DNA of 64,000 nt, taken from the NCBI RefSeq assembly GCF_014192095.1, contig NZ_JACHXN010000012.1:62001-126000 (forward strand). The letters run 5' to 3'. The position numbers and the translations under genes are program-made. This stretch comes from Phyllobacterium trifolii (GTDB taxonomy: Bacteria; Pseudomonadota; Alphaproteobacteria; Rhizobiales; Rhizobiaceae). Positions 54,878-61,017 of this stretch are shown here, in pieces; position 1 is the stretch's first letter; each line of letters opens with the position of its first letter. A model generated the notes under the pieces. That model did not search any database, was not told the origin of the DNA, and worked only from the letters and a program-made list of their open reading frames with translations.

Positions 54878-55020
54878 GGTGTAGCTTTCCGGGCCTTGGC
54901 CGGTAATGCGCTGGAGACCGCTTGAGAATTCAGCTTGTCGAGGGAGCTGGTGCGGTTCTCGAGAACCGGAGCGCAGTGGACATTTTCGTCCATGAGCACC
55001 GGAAGCGAAGAGAACCGCAT
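54874..55020 (-). CDS. Possible 48-codon ORF in the kdpF-kdpA spacer
   Basis: An open frame from the ATG at 55020 to a TGA that overlaps the kdpA start as ATGA, a coupling pattern seen throughout this operon. The product starts [16 protein letters not shown] and has a hydrophilic second half, with no membrane helix. No ribosome site is visible, and the sequence is dominated by the inverted repeats listed next, so it may be only an RNA leader. A shorter in-frame start lies at 54993. Confidence 0.3.
   Translation of the reverse strand: MRFSSLPVLMDENVHCAPVLENRTSSLDKLNSQAVSSALPAKARKATP
54952..55018 (-). promoter_or_regulatory. Structured leader between kdpF and kdpA with alternative hairpins
   Basis: In the transcript, GCGGTTCTC (55018-55010) and a second CCGGTTCTC (54969-54961) can each pair with the single GAGAACCGC (54960-54952). 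The second pairing makes a 16-nt perfect palindrome, CGGTTCTCGAGAACCG. A small TGGAC/GTCCA hairpin lies between. Two mutually exclusive folds just before kdpA suggest control by RNA structure, or alternatively a dispersed palindromic repeat. Confidence 0.4.
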
Positions 55021-55055
55021 CAGATGCCCGTCAAGCTGGAGTAATCAACGGTCTC

Positions 55056-55145
55056 TTAGAAGCGCTCCGGACGAACGAGGGCATAGGTGAGGTAGGCGAG
55101 GAGGAACAACGTTACAGCGCCGCCGAGAATATAATCGATAGTCAT
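55056..55145 (-). CDS. kdpF: KdpF, small stabilising subunit
   Basis: A 29-residue hydrophobic peptide, MTIDYILGGAVTLFLLAYLT followed by YALVRPERF. It has the family's single helix and conserved YALxRPExF ending. KdpF stabilises the KdpABC complex in the membrane. It was found by translating the gap directly. It starts 16 nt after the stop of the 26-residue peptide and is 180 nt upstream of kdpA, an unusually long gap. Confidence 0.93.
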   Translation of the reverse strand: MTIDYILGGAVTLFLLAYLTYALVRPERF

Positions 55146-55161
55146 TTGCTAATCCTCGCCA

Positions 55162-55242
55162 TCACAGATTATCGCAGGCTTTGGTGTAAGCCAGCGAGAG
55201 GACGAAGAACAAAATACCTATCGCGAGAACAACAATGTCCAT
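55162..55242 (-). CDS. 26-residue membrane peptide upstream of kdpF
   Basis: A 26-residue frame, MDIVVLAIGILFFVLSLAYT then KACDNL, with AAGGAG 10 nt before the ATG. It is a single hydrophobic helix with a short charged C-terminus containing one Cys. Similar tiny peptides (M-D/N hydrophobic ... CDxL) are sometimes annotated before kdpF in other proteobacteria, as I recall without being able to check. It is likely the first gene of the kdp operon. The 190 nt upstream include a T-rich stretch on this strand (about 55368-55395) that could hold the KdpE-binding promoter. Confidence 0.75.
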   Translation of the reverse strand: MDIVVLAIGILFFVLSLAYTKACDNL

Positions 55243-55434
55243 CGATAGAACTCCTTATTGATTGCATAAATGGTCCAATCAGATGGGGCAGTGGCAACAC
55301 CGCCAAGCTCGCTGATCGCAGCGGAATATGGCTTGGAACGCCATAAAAGTTCGAGACGGGACAAAGGGAGAAGAAATAAAAAAACTATAAGGATTTGAAA
55401 TTTACTGAGGCTGAGGCCGATGAGTACTGGTTGA

Positions 55435-55602
55435 TCAGGGCAGGATTTTCATCAGGGAGGCAAGAGCTGCCATGAGGACAAGCATCCCCAGCGCGAGCGG
55501 AATGAGAGATCTGATGGATTTGATGTCTCCTGCCAGACCGTCCGGTTCTTTGACCTCGGCTTCAGACCTCTCTGAAGCCGCATTTCGTGATATTTCGCGC
55601 AT
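55435..55602 (-). CDS. Small membrane protein (55 aa), second of a coupled pair
   Basis: A 55-residue protein. It has a charged N-terminal half (MREISRNAASERSEAEVKEP) and one membrane helix, SLIPLALGMLVLMAALASLM, ending KILP. Its ATG overlaps the stop of the upstream 70-residue gene (TGATG). I do not recognise either family. The pair lies 190 nt upstream of the kdp operon on the same strand, so read-through into kdp is possible. Confidence 0.6.
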   Translation of the reverse strand: MREISRNAASERSEAEVKEPDGLAGDIKSIRSLIPLALGMLVLMAALASLMKILP

Positions 55603-55814
55603 CACCCTGTCACCAGCCAGCTGCTCAACAGGATGACGGCCACGCCCGCAAGGATGACCAACCAAAGGCGCAGGAAAACACCAAGTTCCTCCCGGTAGCC
55701 TGCGGAGGTGATTTCAGAGTCTTGGATTTTATGCGGGGGCAAGGTGACCCGCTGTGCATGGTGCATATGCTGGGCTGCATAATAGATTCCTGAACGCGGA
55801 AGCATCGTATTCAT
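55602..55814 (-). CDS. Small membrane protein (70 aa), first of a coupled pair
   Basis: A 70-residue protein. The N-terminal half is polar and rich in His and Tyr (SGIYYAAQHMHHAQRVTLPP). A single membrane helix, LWLVILAGVAVILLSSWLVTG, ends the protein. The start is the ATG at 55814 or the in-frame ATG at 55805, which is better placed behind AAGGA. Its TGA overlaps the ATG of the 55-residue protein. The coupled synthesis suggests a heteromeric membrane complex. No known family. Confidence 0.6.
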   Translation of the reverse strand: MNTMLPRSGIYYAAQHMHHAQRVTLPPHKIQDSEITSAGYREELGVFLRLWLVILAGVAVILLSSWLVTG

Positions 55815-56029
55815 CCTTCTGATTGCCGTGGTTTGACGGTCGGACAAATCCACAGCGCGAGGATAGAAGGGGATGAATATTTTTTCGATTGGACTGCAAG
55901 GGCAAAGATATAAAAACGGCGTAGTGAGCAAACGACGAAACGAACACGCCAGTTTGCCGCAGCGCTCGCGGCAACTTTGTTTATTTTCGTGCGTTGCACA
56001 ACTCCAGGGTCTCCATTCAAGGGTCAGCC

Positions 56030-57364
56030 ATGAAAACTGCCTTTCTCATCATAGGTGCGTTGCTGGTGCTCGCACTGCTCGCGGCGGCCGGCGTCTACTT
56101 CTATTCGCGGGAGTCCGCGACAATTCCCGTTGAACAGGGATACGGCCCCGACCCGACCTTGCCTCCGCCCAATCCCAAACCCATCACCACGGTCAACATC
56201 GCCGAGGCTTCCTCTTGGCCGGAAGGCAAAACGCCGACAGTTGCTGCAGGGATGAAAGTCAACGTCTTCGCCAAGGACCTTGACCATCCGCGCTGGCTGC
56301 ATGTCCTGCCCAATGGCGATGTGCTTGTAGCCGAAACCAATGCGCCCGCCCGGCAGAACCAATCCTTCAGCATCCGCAGTTGGGTCGAAGGCCTCGTCAT
56401 GGGCAGGGCTGGTGCGGGGGTGACAAGCCCGAACCGCATCACGCTACTGCGCGATGCCGACAATGACGGCGTGGCCGAGACAAAGGAGCCGTTTCTTGAG
56501 AACCTGAATTCGCCGTTTGGGATGGCCCTTTCTGGCGGCAAGCTCTACATCGCCAATACCGATGCGATCGTCGCTTATCCCTATAGCGATGGCGAGACCA
56601 AAATAACCGCGGCACCCGAAAAGATCGCGAATCTGCCAGGCGGCCCGATCAATCACCACTGGACGAAAGATGTGATCGCCAGCGCCGACGGGACAAAACT
56701 CTATGCGACGGTCGGATCGAACAGCAATGTCGGCGAGAACGGCATCGACGCGGAAGCCAACCGGGCCGCCGTCCTCGAGATCGACCTGAACACGAAAAAA
56801 ACCAGGCTGTTTGCGTGGGGTCTGCGAAACCCGAATGGACTGTCCTGGAACCCCGACAATGGCGCACTCTGGGTCGCGGTCAATGAGCGCGACGAGATCG
56901 GCAGCGATCTTGTCCCGGACTATATGACATCGGTCAAGGATGGCGGGTTTTATGGCTGGCCATACAGCTACTACGGCCAGAACGTCGATGTGCGGGTCAG
57001 CCCGCAAAACCCGGAGCTTGTCGCCTCAGCGATAAAGCCGGATTATGCACTTGGGCCACATACGGCTTCGCTGGGTTTGACGTTCTATACCGGTTCACTG
57101 TTTGGCCCTGAATACAAAAACGGCGCGTTTGTCGGCCAGCATGGCTCCTGGAACCGCCAGCCCCGCAGCGGATACAAGGTCATCTTCGTTCCTTTCAGCA
57201 ACGGCAAGCCGAATGGACCTCCGCAAGATATCCTGACGGGCTTTGTCGATGGCGATAAGGCTCTCGGTCGTCCGGTAGGCGTTGCCGTCGACAAGGCCGG
57301 CGCTCTTCTGGTGGCGGACGATGTTGGCAACACCATATGGCGAGTCACACCCTCCGCGCCGTGA
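56030..57364 (+). CDS. Membrane-anchored PQQ-dependent soluble-type sugar/sorbosone dehydrogenase
   Basis: A 444-residue protein with a signal anchor (AFLIIGALLVLALLAAAGVYFY) and a six-bladed beta-propeller of the GSDH family, also annotated as L-sorbosone dehydrogenase. Recognisable blades carry LDHPRWLHVLPNGDVLVAETN, RDADNDGVAETKEPFL and GLRNPNGLSWNPDNGALWVAVNERDEIG. The active-site H and PQQ-binding Arg region (GQHGSWNR) are present. It would oxidise sugars or aldehydes in the periplasm with PQQ. AAGGG precedes the ATG at 56030. A near-match to the EcfG promoter (GCAAC-N16-CGTT at 55971-55995) lies upstream. Confidence 0.88.
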   Translation: MKTAFLIIGALLVLALLAAAGVYFYSRESATIPVEQGYGPDPTLPPPNPKPITTVNIAEASSWPEGKTPTVAAGMKVNVFAKDLDHPRWLHVLPNGDVLVAETNAPARQNQSFSIRSWVEGLVMGRAGAGVTSPNRITLLRDADNDGVAETKEPFLENLNSPFGMALSGGKLYIANTDAIVAYPYSDGETKITAAPEKIANLPGGPINHHWTKDVIASADGTKLYATVGSNSNVGENGIDAEANRAAVLEIDLNTKKTRLFAWGLRNPNGLSWNPDNGALWVAVNERDEIGSDLVPDYMTSVKDGGFYGWPYSYYGQNVDVRVSPQNPELVASAIKPDYALGPHTASLGLTFYTGSLFGPEYKNGAFVGQHGSWNRQPRSGYKVIFVPFSNGKPNGPPQDILTGFVDGDKALGRPVGVAVDKAGALLVADDVGNTIWRVTPSAP

Positions 57365-57368
57365 ATCG

Positions 57369-57393
57369 GGAACCTATTGTGCGCTCGTCGGTT
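57369..57393 (+). promoter_or_regulatory. EcfG-like promoter of the 49-residue membrane protein (one mismatch)
   Basis: GGAAC at 57369-57373, 16 nt, then GGTT at 57390-57393, one base from the CGTT consensus, ending 23 nt before the next start codon. Confidence 0.45.
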
Positions 57394-57416
57394 AGAGCCG
57401 AAACGGGAGTGCAACC

Positions 57417-57566
57417 ATGGCTGAGTATTCATGGCTTCTGATACTAATTGGTGGGCCCTTCATATTGGGCCTGTTGCTGGCACTCGGAATGAGGCAGCGC
57501 CGGCTGAGCCGTTATGAACGGGAAGCCCGCGATCGGGCCACCGACCGCATCTATCATGAAGAGTAG
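57417..57566 (+). CDS. Small membrane protein (49 aa)
   Basis: A 49-residue protein. It starts MAEYSWLLILIGGPFILGLL, continues LALGM, and then has a highly charged tail, RQRRLSRYEREARDRATDR. GGGAG lies 7 nt before the ATG. The single helix with a cytoplasmic amphipathic basic/acidic tail resembles small stress-induced proteins common in rhizobia. A near-consensus EcfG promoter precedes it. Function unknown. Confidence 0.72.
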   Translation: MAEYSWLLILIGGPFILGLLLALGMRQRRLSRYEREARDRATDRIYHEE

Positions 57567-57657
57567 TAGCAGCTGGCCTCGGATCTGAGTTCGCTCAAGG
57601 AGTTTGCGGTGAGACGTTCGCCCGCCAATAGCTTGTCCACAGCGATCTATCCGGCGC

Positions 57658-57972
57658 CTATCTGCGAATGATTTCGTGAAACTCGTCGCGTTGGCCTGGC
57701 ACGTCCTCCGCAACCACGAGACCGAGGCCTTCCTGATCGAACAGGGCGAACCATTCATCCCATTCTACGAGACGCGGCCCGCCGAAATCCTCAGGACGAT
57801 CCGCGCCCTGGTGGTCATCATCCTCATAGGCATGCTGGCCGAACCGGATGGAGAGCACGGGTTCGTCGCTTCCAATCAGTTCTTCTGCATCGCGAATGGC
57901 GGGTATGCCGGATCGCGCCGCCGCCCAGTCTCGTATCTCTTGATGGTCCGTAAGCAATCTGGTCTCCGTCAT
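57658..57972 (-). CDS. Conserved hypothetical protein (104 aa)
   Basis: A 104-residue acidic protein: LLTDHQEIRDWAAARSGIPA at the start, then DAEELIGSDEPVLSIRFGQHAYEDDDH and RLVEWDEWFALFDQEGLGLVV. Homologues in rhizobia are often mislabelled as glucan branching enzymes; nothing in the sequence supports a carbohydrate enzyme. GGAG precedes the ATG. A full-consensus EcfG promoter lies just upstream (57997-58021). Confidence 0.82.
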   Translation of the reverse strand: MTETRLLTDHQEIRDWAAARSGIPAIRDAEELIGSDEPVLSIRFGQHAYEDDDHQGADRPEDFGGPRLVEWDEWFALFDQEGLGLVVAEDVPGQRDEFHEIIRR

Positions 57973-57996
57973 GGGGTATTTCTCCTATGCTTTTTT

Positions 57997-58021
57997 AACG
58001 CGTCAAAAGTACCCGGGTTCC
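57997..58021 (-). promoter_or_regulatory. EcfG/RpoE2-type general-stress promoter
   Basis: On the minus strand GGAAC (58021-58017), 16 nt, CGTT (58000-57997), an exact consensus match. It lies 24 nt before the ATG of the 104-residue hypothetical gene. Confidence 0.75.
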
Positions 58022-58067
58022 CGTGAAGAATAGACTCGGTACGGTTCGTTCACTTTTTCATTCGCCG

Positions 58068-58092
58068 GGAACATTTTGCTTCCTTGCGGCTT
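58068..58092 (+). promoter_or_regulatory. Weak EcfG-like promoter of the DUF427-DUF3175 pair
   Basis: GGAAC at 58068-58072, 16 nt, then GCTT at 58089-58092. Only the TT of the -10 agrees; it lies 48 nt before the DUF427 start. Confidence 0.35.
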
Positions 58093-58140
58093 AAAACTCA
58101 ACGAAGCTCCGGTCAGTCAATTGCAAAAAAGGAATAGACC

Positions 58141-58476
58141 ATGGATAGCGGCATCACGATCAAACCATATTCTCACCCCGTGACCGTACGATTTCACAAT
58201 GTCGTAATAGCTTCGACGGAACGGGCATTGGAATTACTGGAACCCGGACACAATCCAGTTCTCTATATCCCCTTCGACGATATCTATTTCGCCCATCTCG
58301 AAAAGACCGAAACCAGCACGAAATGCCCTTGGAAGGGCAACGCCTCCTACTGGCGGGTCACAGGTCAGGGCGAGTCGGCCAGCGATGCCATGTGGGCTTA
58401 TGAAGACCCCATACCGGACGTCGCTGCAATCCGGGATCATGCAGCATTCGATCCAAAGAAAGTAACATTCGAGTGA
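58141..58476 (+). CDS. DUF427 domain protein
   Basis: A 111-residue protein of the DUF427 family, a small beta-barrel fold. Typical features are VTVRFHNVVIASTERALELLE, PVLYIPFDDI and TKCPWKGNASYW with the conserved Cys, then DAMWAYEDPIPDV. The family's role is not established; its genes are often found with stress genes in rhizobia. The next gene starts 21 nt later. Confidence 0.88.
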   Translation: MDSGITIKPYSHPVTVRFHNVVIASTERALELLEPGHNPVLYIPFDDIYFAHLEKTETSTKCPWKGNASYWRVTGQGESASDAMWAYEDPIPDVAAIRDHAAFDPKKVTFE

Positions 58477-58497
58477 ACGATCACTGGAGGTTTCAAA

Positions 58498-58782
58498 ATG
58501 GCCGGCAAGCCAAAAGAGAAATGGTCAAAGGATGTCACCGAGAATAGTGACGCGCTCGACCTTGAAGCCCATGTTTTCGAACAGCACGACCCGCACAAGA
58601 TTGCCGTCTCGCTGAAGCGGTCCGCAGAAGCGTCGGACCGACGAAAATCAAGTCCTTACCGGTCCGCGATGTCGATGTTGACGTTCTATATCAACCGTGC
58701 CGGCCACAACTTACCCGACAAACAAAAGAATGTATTGGAGCGTGCCAAAGACGAACTGAGGAGGGAATTTGGCCGTACCTGA
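58498..58782 (+). CDS. DUF3175 domain protein
   Basis: A 94-residue basic protein of the DUF3175 family. Its start, KEKWSKDVTENSDALDLE, is followed by FEQHDPHKIAVSLKRSAEAS and RKSSPYRSAMSMLTFYINRAGHNL. Members are small, nucleic-acid-like in charge, and uncharacterised. GGAGG precedes the ATG. It probably shares a transcript with the DUF427 gene. Confidence 0.88.
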   Translation: MAGKPKEKWSKDVTENSDALDLEAHVFEQHDPHKIAVSLKRSAEASDRRKSSPYRSAMSMLTFYINRAGHNLPDKQKNVLERAKDELRREFGRT

Positions 58783-58890
58783 AGGTGCGATCCGGCAACA
58801 TGAGCTGCTTTGTCTGCTGCTAGACATATAATTGCGCTTGTTTACAAACGGCGTAATGTTGTCTTGCATGCAATGCGAAGGGGTACTTGG

Positions 58891-59178
58891 ATGGGCCAAA
58901 GGCTGGACCACAAATTGGAATGCGCAAACTGTGGTACAATCTATCTGGACATACCTGCAGACATAAATTCAAATTCGCCGATACACTGTAGTTCCTGCGG
59001 CAATTTTCTTGGCTCATGGGGCGATCTAGAGACCGATTTTGCCCGCCAGGGTGGGCAACACGGTGTTTTCCGCATGGAAAAAGGTATGATTACCCGGCTT
59101 GATGAGCCCGGGCAAATTTTTCACGGTGCAGCCAACGAAAACGCACCCAAGCCTCTGAAACCCGATGAGGTAGGCTAG
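58891..59178 (+). CDS. Zinc-ribbon hypothetical protein
   Basis: A 95-residue protein with a zinc ribbon, CANC (about residues 11-14) and CSSC (about 33-36), in LECANCGTIYLDIPAD and IHCSSCGNFLG. A polar tail without clear fold follows. AGGGG precedes the ATG at 58891; another in-frame ATG lies at 58873. The role is unknown; it could bind metal or nucleic acid. Confidence 0.7.
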   Translation: MGQRLDHKLECANCGTIYLDIPADINSNSPIHCSSCGNFLGSWGDLETDFARQGGQHGVFRMEKGMITRLDEPGQIFHGAANENAPKPLKPDEVG

Positions 59179-59200
59179 AGCGCCATGAGTGCCGCCCTCC

Positions 59201-59447
59201 TCAATAGCCGCCAACCACGGGCAGAATCTCGCCAGTAATGTAGCTTGAGCAATGGGACGACGCCAGGAATACATAGGCGGGTGCCAGCTCTTCAGGCTGG
59301 GCGGGTCGCTTCATCGGCGTATTTGAACCGAACTTCGAGACGTCCCTTGCCTCCCTTGCTTGCGGACGTGGCGATGACGATGACGATGACGATACAACGT
59401 CTTCCTTCCTTCTCGACCAGTTTCTTTGTCATCTGAATCTCCTTCAT
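59201..59447 (-). pseudogene. Remnant of a YhdF/glucose-dehydrogenase-like SDR gene
   Basis: Two fragments of one SDR gene remain on the minus strand. The upstream part (about 59447-59390) reads MTKKLVEKEGRRCIVI, the segment that follows the NAD-binding helix in long stress-type SDRs. The downstream part (about 59345-59201, a different frame) reads VSKFGSNTPMKRPAQPEELA, continues to SSYITGEILPVVGG and the stop, the normal C-terminus. The catalytic middle, about 130 or more residues, is deleted and the frames do not join. A 6-nt tandem repeat (CGATGA, about three and a half copies, 59372-59393) marks the junction area, suggesting slippage or recombination. Confidence 0.75.
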
Positions 59448-59497
59448 CGCATCTGATGCTACCCCCCAAGCATCCGAATTGTTCATGCTGCAATGGA

Positions 59498-59523
59498 GGA
59501 ACTATCTGCTTCCATCTGGCGTT
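59498..59523 (+). promoter_or_regulatory. EcfG/RpoE2-type general-stress promoter
   Basis: GGAAC at 59498-59502, 17 nt, CGTT at 59520-59523, an exact consensus match, 31 nt before the ATG of the next gene. Confidence 0.75.
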
Positions 59524-59554
59524 TTCGACCAACAGCACAACCGAGGGACGACCG

Positions 59555-59908
59555 ATGACCAAACAACCGACGATTGCCCGCATTTGGCGTGGCCGAACCC
59601 AGCCGGAACACGCGGATGAATACGAGGCGTATAATTACGAAGCTGGCATCAAGCCGCTGATCGAAAAAGCGCTCGGGGTTCAGACCCTGCGGGAGGACCG
59701 GGAGGACGAGACCGAGTTCATGACGATCTCTTATTGGGAGGACGTGGAGTCGATGGCGCACTTCACTGGAGGCGACCCCAACAGCATCCATCATCTCGCC
59801 CGGGACAGTGAATTCCTGATCGAGCTGCCTACCCACATACAAGTTCTCAAAATCCGTTCGGCTCACGGCCTGACTGGATTTGGCAAATTCGTTGCAGACT
59901 TCCGATGA
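59555..59908 (+). CDS. ABM-like (antibiotic biosynthesis monooxygenase-type) hypothetical protein
   Basis: A 117-residue protein with the alpha-beta-barrel ABM pattern. IARIWRGRTQPEHADEYEAY forms strand and helix, and ETEFMTISYWEDVESMAHFTG follows, as in small haem- or substrate-binding ABM proteins. GAGGGA precedes the ATG at 59555; the frame to 59426 is rejected. It overlaps the next gene by ATGA. An exact EcfG promoter precedes it. Confidence 0.75.
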   Translation: MTKQPTIARIWRGRTQPEHADEYEAYNYEAGIKPLIEKALGVQTLREDREDETEFMTISYWEDVESMAHFTGGDPNSIHHLARDSEFLIELPTHIQVLKIRSAHGLTGFGKFVADFR

Positions 59909-60315
59909 GAATATTCGCCTTCGGCACTTTAAAGAAAGGTTTCCCGCTGCATGCCCACGGCCTGAATGATGCCGTGTTTCTGGGAAATTGCCGCACGGTC
60001 GAGCGATTTCCCATGCTCATTGCCGGATCCTGGTTTGCTCCGATGATGCTGGATTTGCCGGGCACCGGTTTTCGCGTAAAAGGCGAACTCTACGACATTG
60101 CCGAAAGCCAATTGCCTCTTCTGGACGCACTCGAATCCGTTGGCTTGCCCGGCAATTTTCGCAAGTCGATCAAAATCTGCGATGAAGACGGCAACCTCGC
60201 AGGCTGGGCGTTTGCATTCCTCAAATCGCCAGATCTCGCCATCCCGGTTCATTCCGGCTACCTGGATGAATATCTGGATGGAAGGTTCATCCCTCCATGG
60301 GAACGGCAGAAATAG
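59905..60315 (+). CDS. Gamma-glutamylcyclotransferase-like (AIG2/GGCT) protein
   Basis: A 136-residue GGCT-fold protein. The N-terminal motif MRIFAFGTLKKGFPLHAHG (the FxYGTLxxG loop) and the acid in LPLLDALESVG define the fold. The family cleaves gamma-glutamyl amines or glutathione-derived peptides to 5-oxoproline. Its ATG overlaps the previous stop (ATGA), so it is in one stress-driven operon with the ABM-like protein. A terminator follows at once. Confidence 0.85.
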   Translation: MRIFAFGTLKKGFPLHAHGLNDAVFLGNCRTVERFPMLIAGSWFAPMMLDLPGTGFRVKGELYDIAESQLPLLDALESVGLPGNFRKSIKICDEDGNLAGWAFAFLKSPDLAIPVHSGYLDEYLDGRFIPPWERQK

Positions 60316-60318
60316 AGA

Positions 60319-60345
60319 AAAGCCCGCCACTGGATGACGGGCTTT
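60319..60345. terminator. Bidirectional Rho-independent terminator
   Basis: AAAGCCCG (60319-60326) and CGGGCTTT (60338-60345) form a perfect 8-bp stem with an 11-nt loop. On the plus strand it is followed by ATTTTTCTTTTTTTT; on the minus strand by CTCTATTT. It lies between the convergent GGCT-like and ferritin-like genes. Confidence 0.85.
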
Positions 60346-60386
60346 CTGGATCATTTTTCTTTTTTTTCGGAGCGTTTTGCAGATAG

Positions 60387-60878
60387 TCAGGCAGCCGCTG
60401 CCCGGTTGAGTGAGCCTTCGGCCAGTTTCGACAGCGCGGCGTCGGTGGCGATTTCCTCCTGCAAGGTTGCTCCCAGCAGTTTCTTCGCGTCGGGCATATT
60501 CAAATCTCCGGCCCAGCGCGCCAAGGTTCCGTATCGCGCGATCTCATAATGTTCAACGGCTTGAGCTGCGGATGCCAATCCGGCATCCAGAGCAGGTTGA
60601 TCCTTGAATTCGTCCAGAATTTCCTCGCCCTCGGCGATAATACCTTCTATGGCCTCGCAAGTCTTGCCCTGTGCACGCTTGCCGAAAATTTCGAAAACCT
60701 GTTGCAGACGCTCGACATGGACTTCCGTCTCGTCCCTATGCTTCTCGAAAGCAGCTTTTAGTTGCGGGGACGCCGCCCCCTTTGCCATTTTCGGCAGGGC
60801 TTTTAAAATCTTGCGCTCGGCGTAGTAGATATCCTTCAGAGTTTCATGAAAGAGTTTGTCCAGTGTCTTCTCGGCCAT
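60387..60878 (-). CDS. YciE/YciF ferritin-like (DUF892) protein
   Basis: A 163-residue four-helix ferritin-like protein. Motifs are LFHETLKDIYYAERKILKAL, with the first Glu ligands, then FEKHRDETEVHVERLQQVFE and AVEHYEIARYGTL. YciF of E. coli is part of the general stress response and forms a diiron-type dimer. Here an exact EcfG promoter lies about 75 nt upstream (60954-60978), matching that role. GGGAG precedes the ATG. Confidence 0.92.
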   Translation of the reverse strand: MAEKTLDKLFHETLKDIYYAERKILKALPKMAKGAASPQLKAAFEKHRDETEVHVERLQQVFEIFGKRAQGKTCEAIEGIIAEGEEILDEFKDQPALDAGLASAAQAVEHYEIARYGTLARWAGDLNMPDAKKLLGATLQEEIATDAALSKLAEGSLNRAAAA

Positions 60879-60953
60879 TGTAAGACTCCCATTCGTTTGG
60901 CGGTTTCGCGATTAACGCAATCTGACGTTGCGCAAGTAATCGACCGCGGGAGT

Positions 60954-60978
60954 AACGAAGGTGCTGGACAATGGTTCC
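60954..60978 (-). promoter_or_regulatory. EcfG/RpoE2-type general-stress promoter of the ferritin-like gene
   Basis: On the minus strand GGAAC (60978-60974), 16 nt, CGTT (60957-60954), an exact match. The leader to the ATG at 60878 would be about 70 nt. Confidence 0.75.
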
Positions 60979-61017
60979 TTGGTCTGACTGGAAAGATAAC
61001 CCGTCGCCTGTAATAAA

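Noticed and set aside
59372-59393. Short tandem repeat as a CRISPR or microsatellite locus
   Set aside because: Only about three and a half copies of a 6-mer inside a pseudogene; no spacers, no cas genes nearby.
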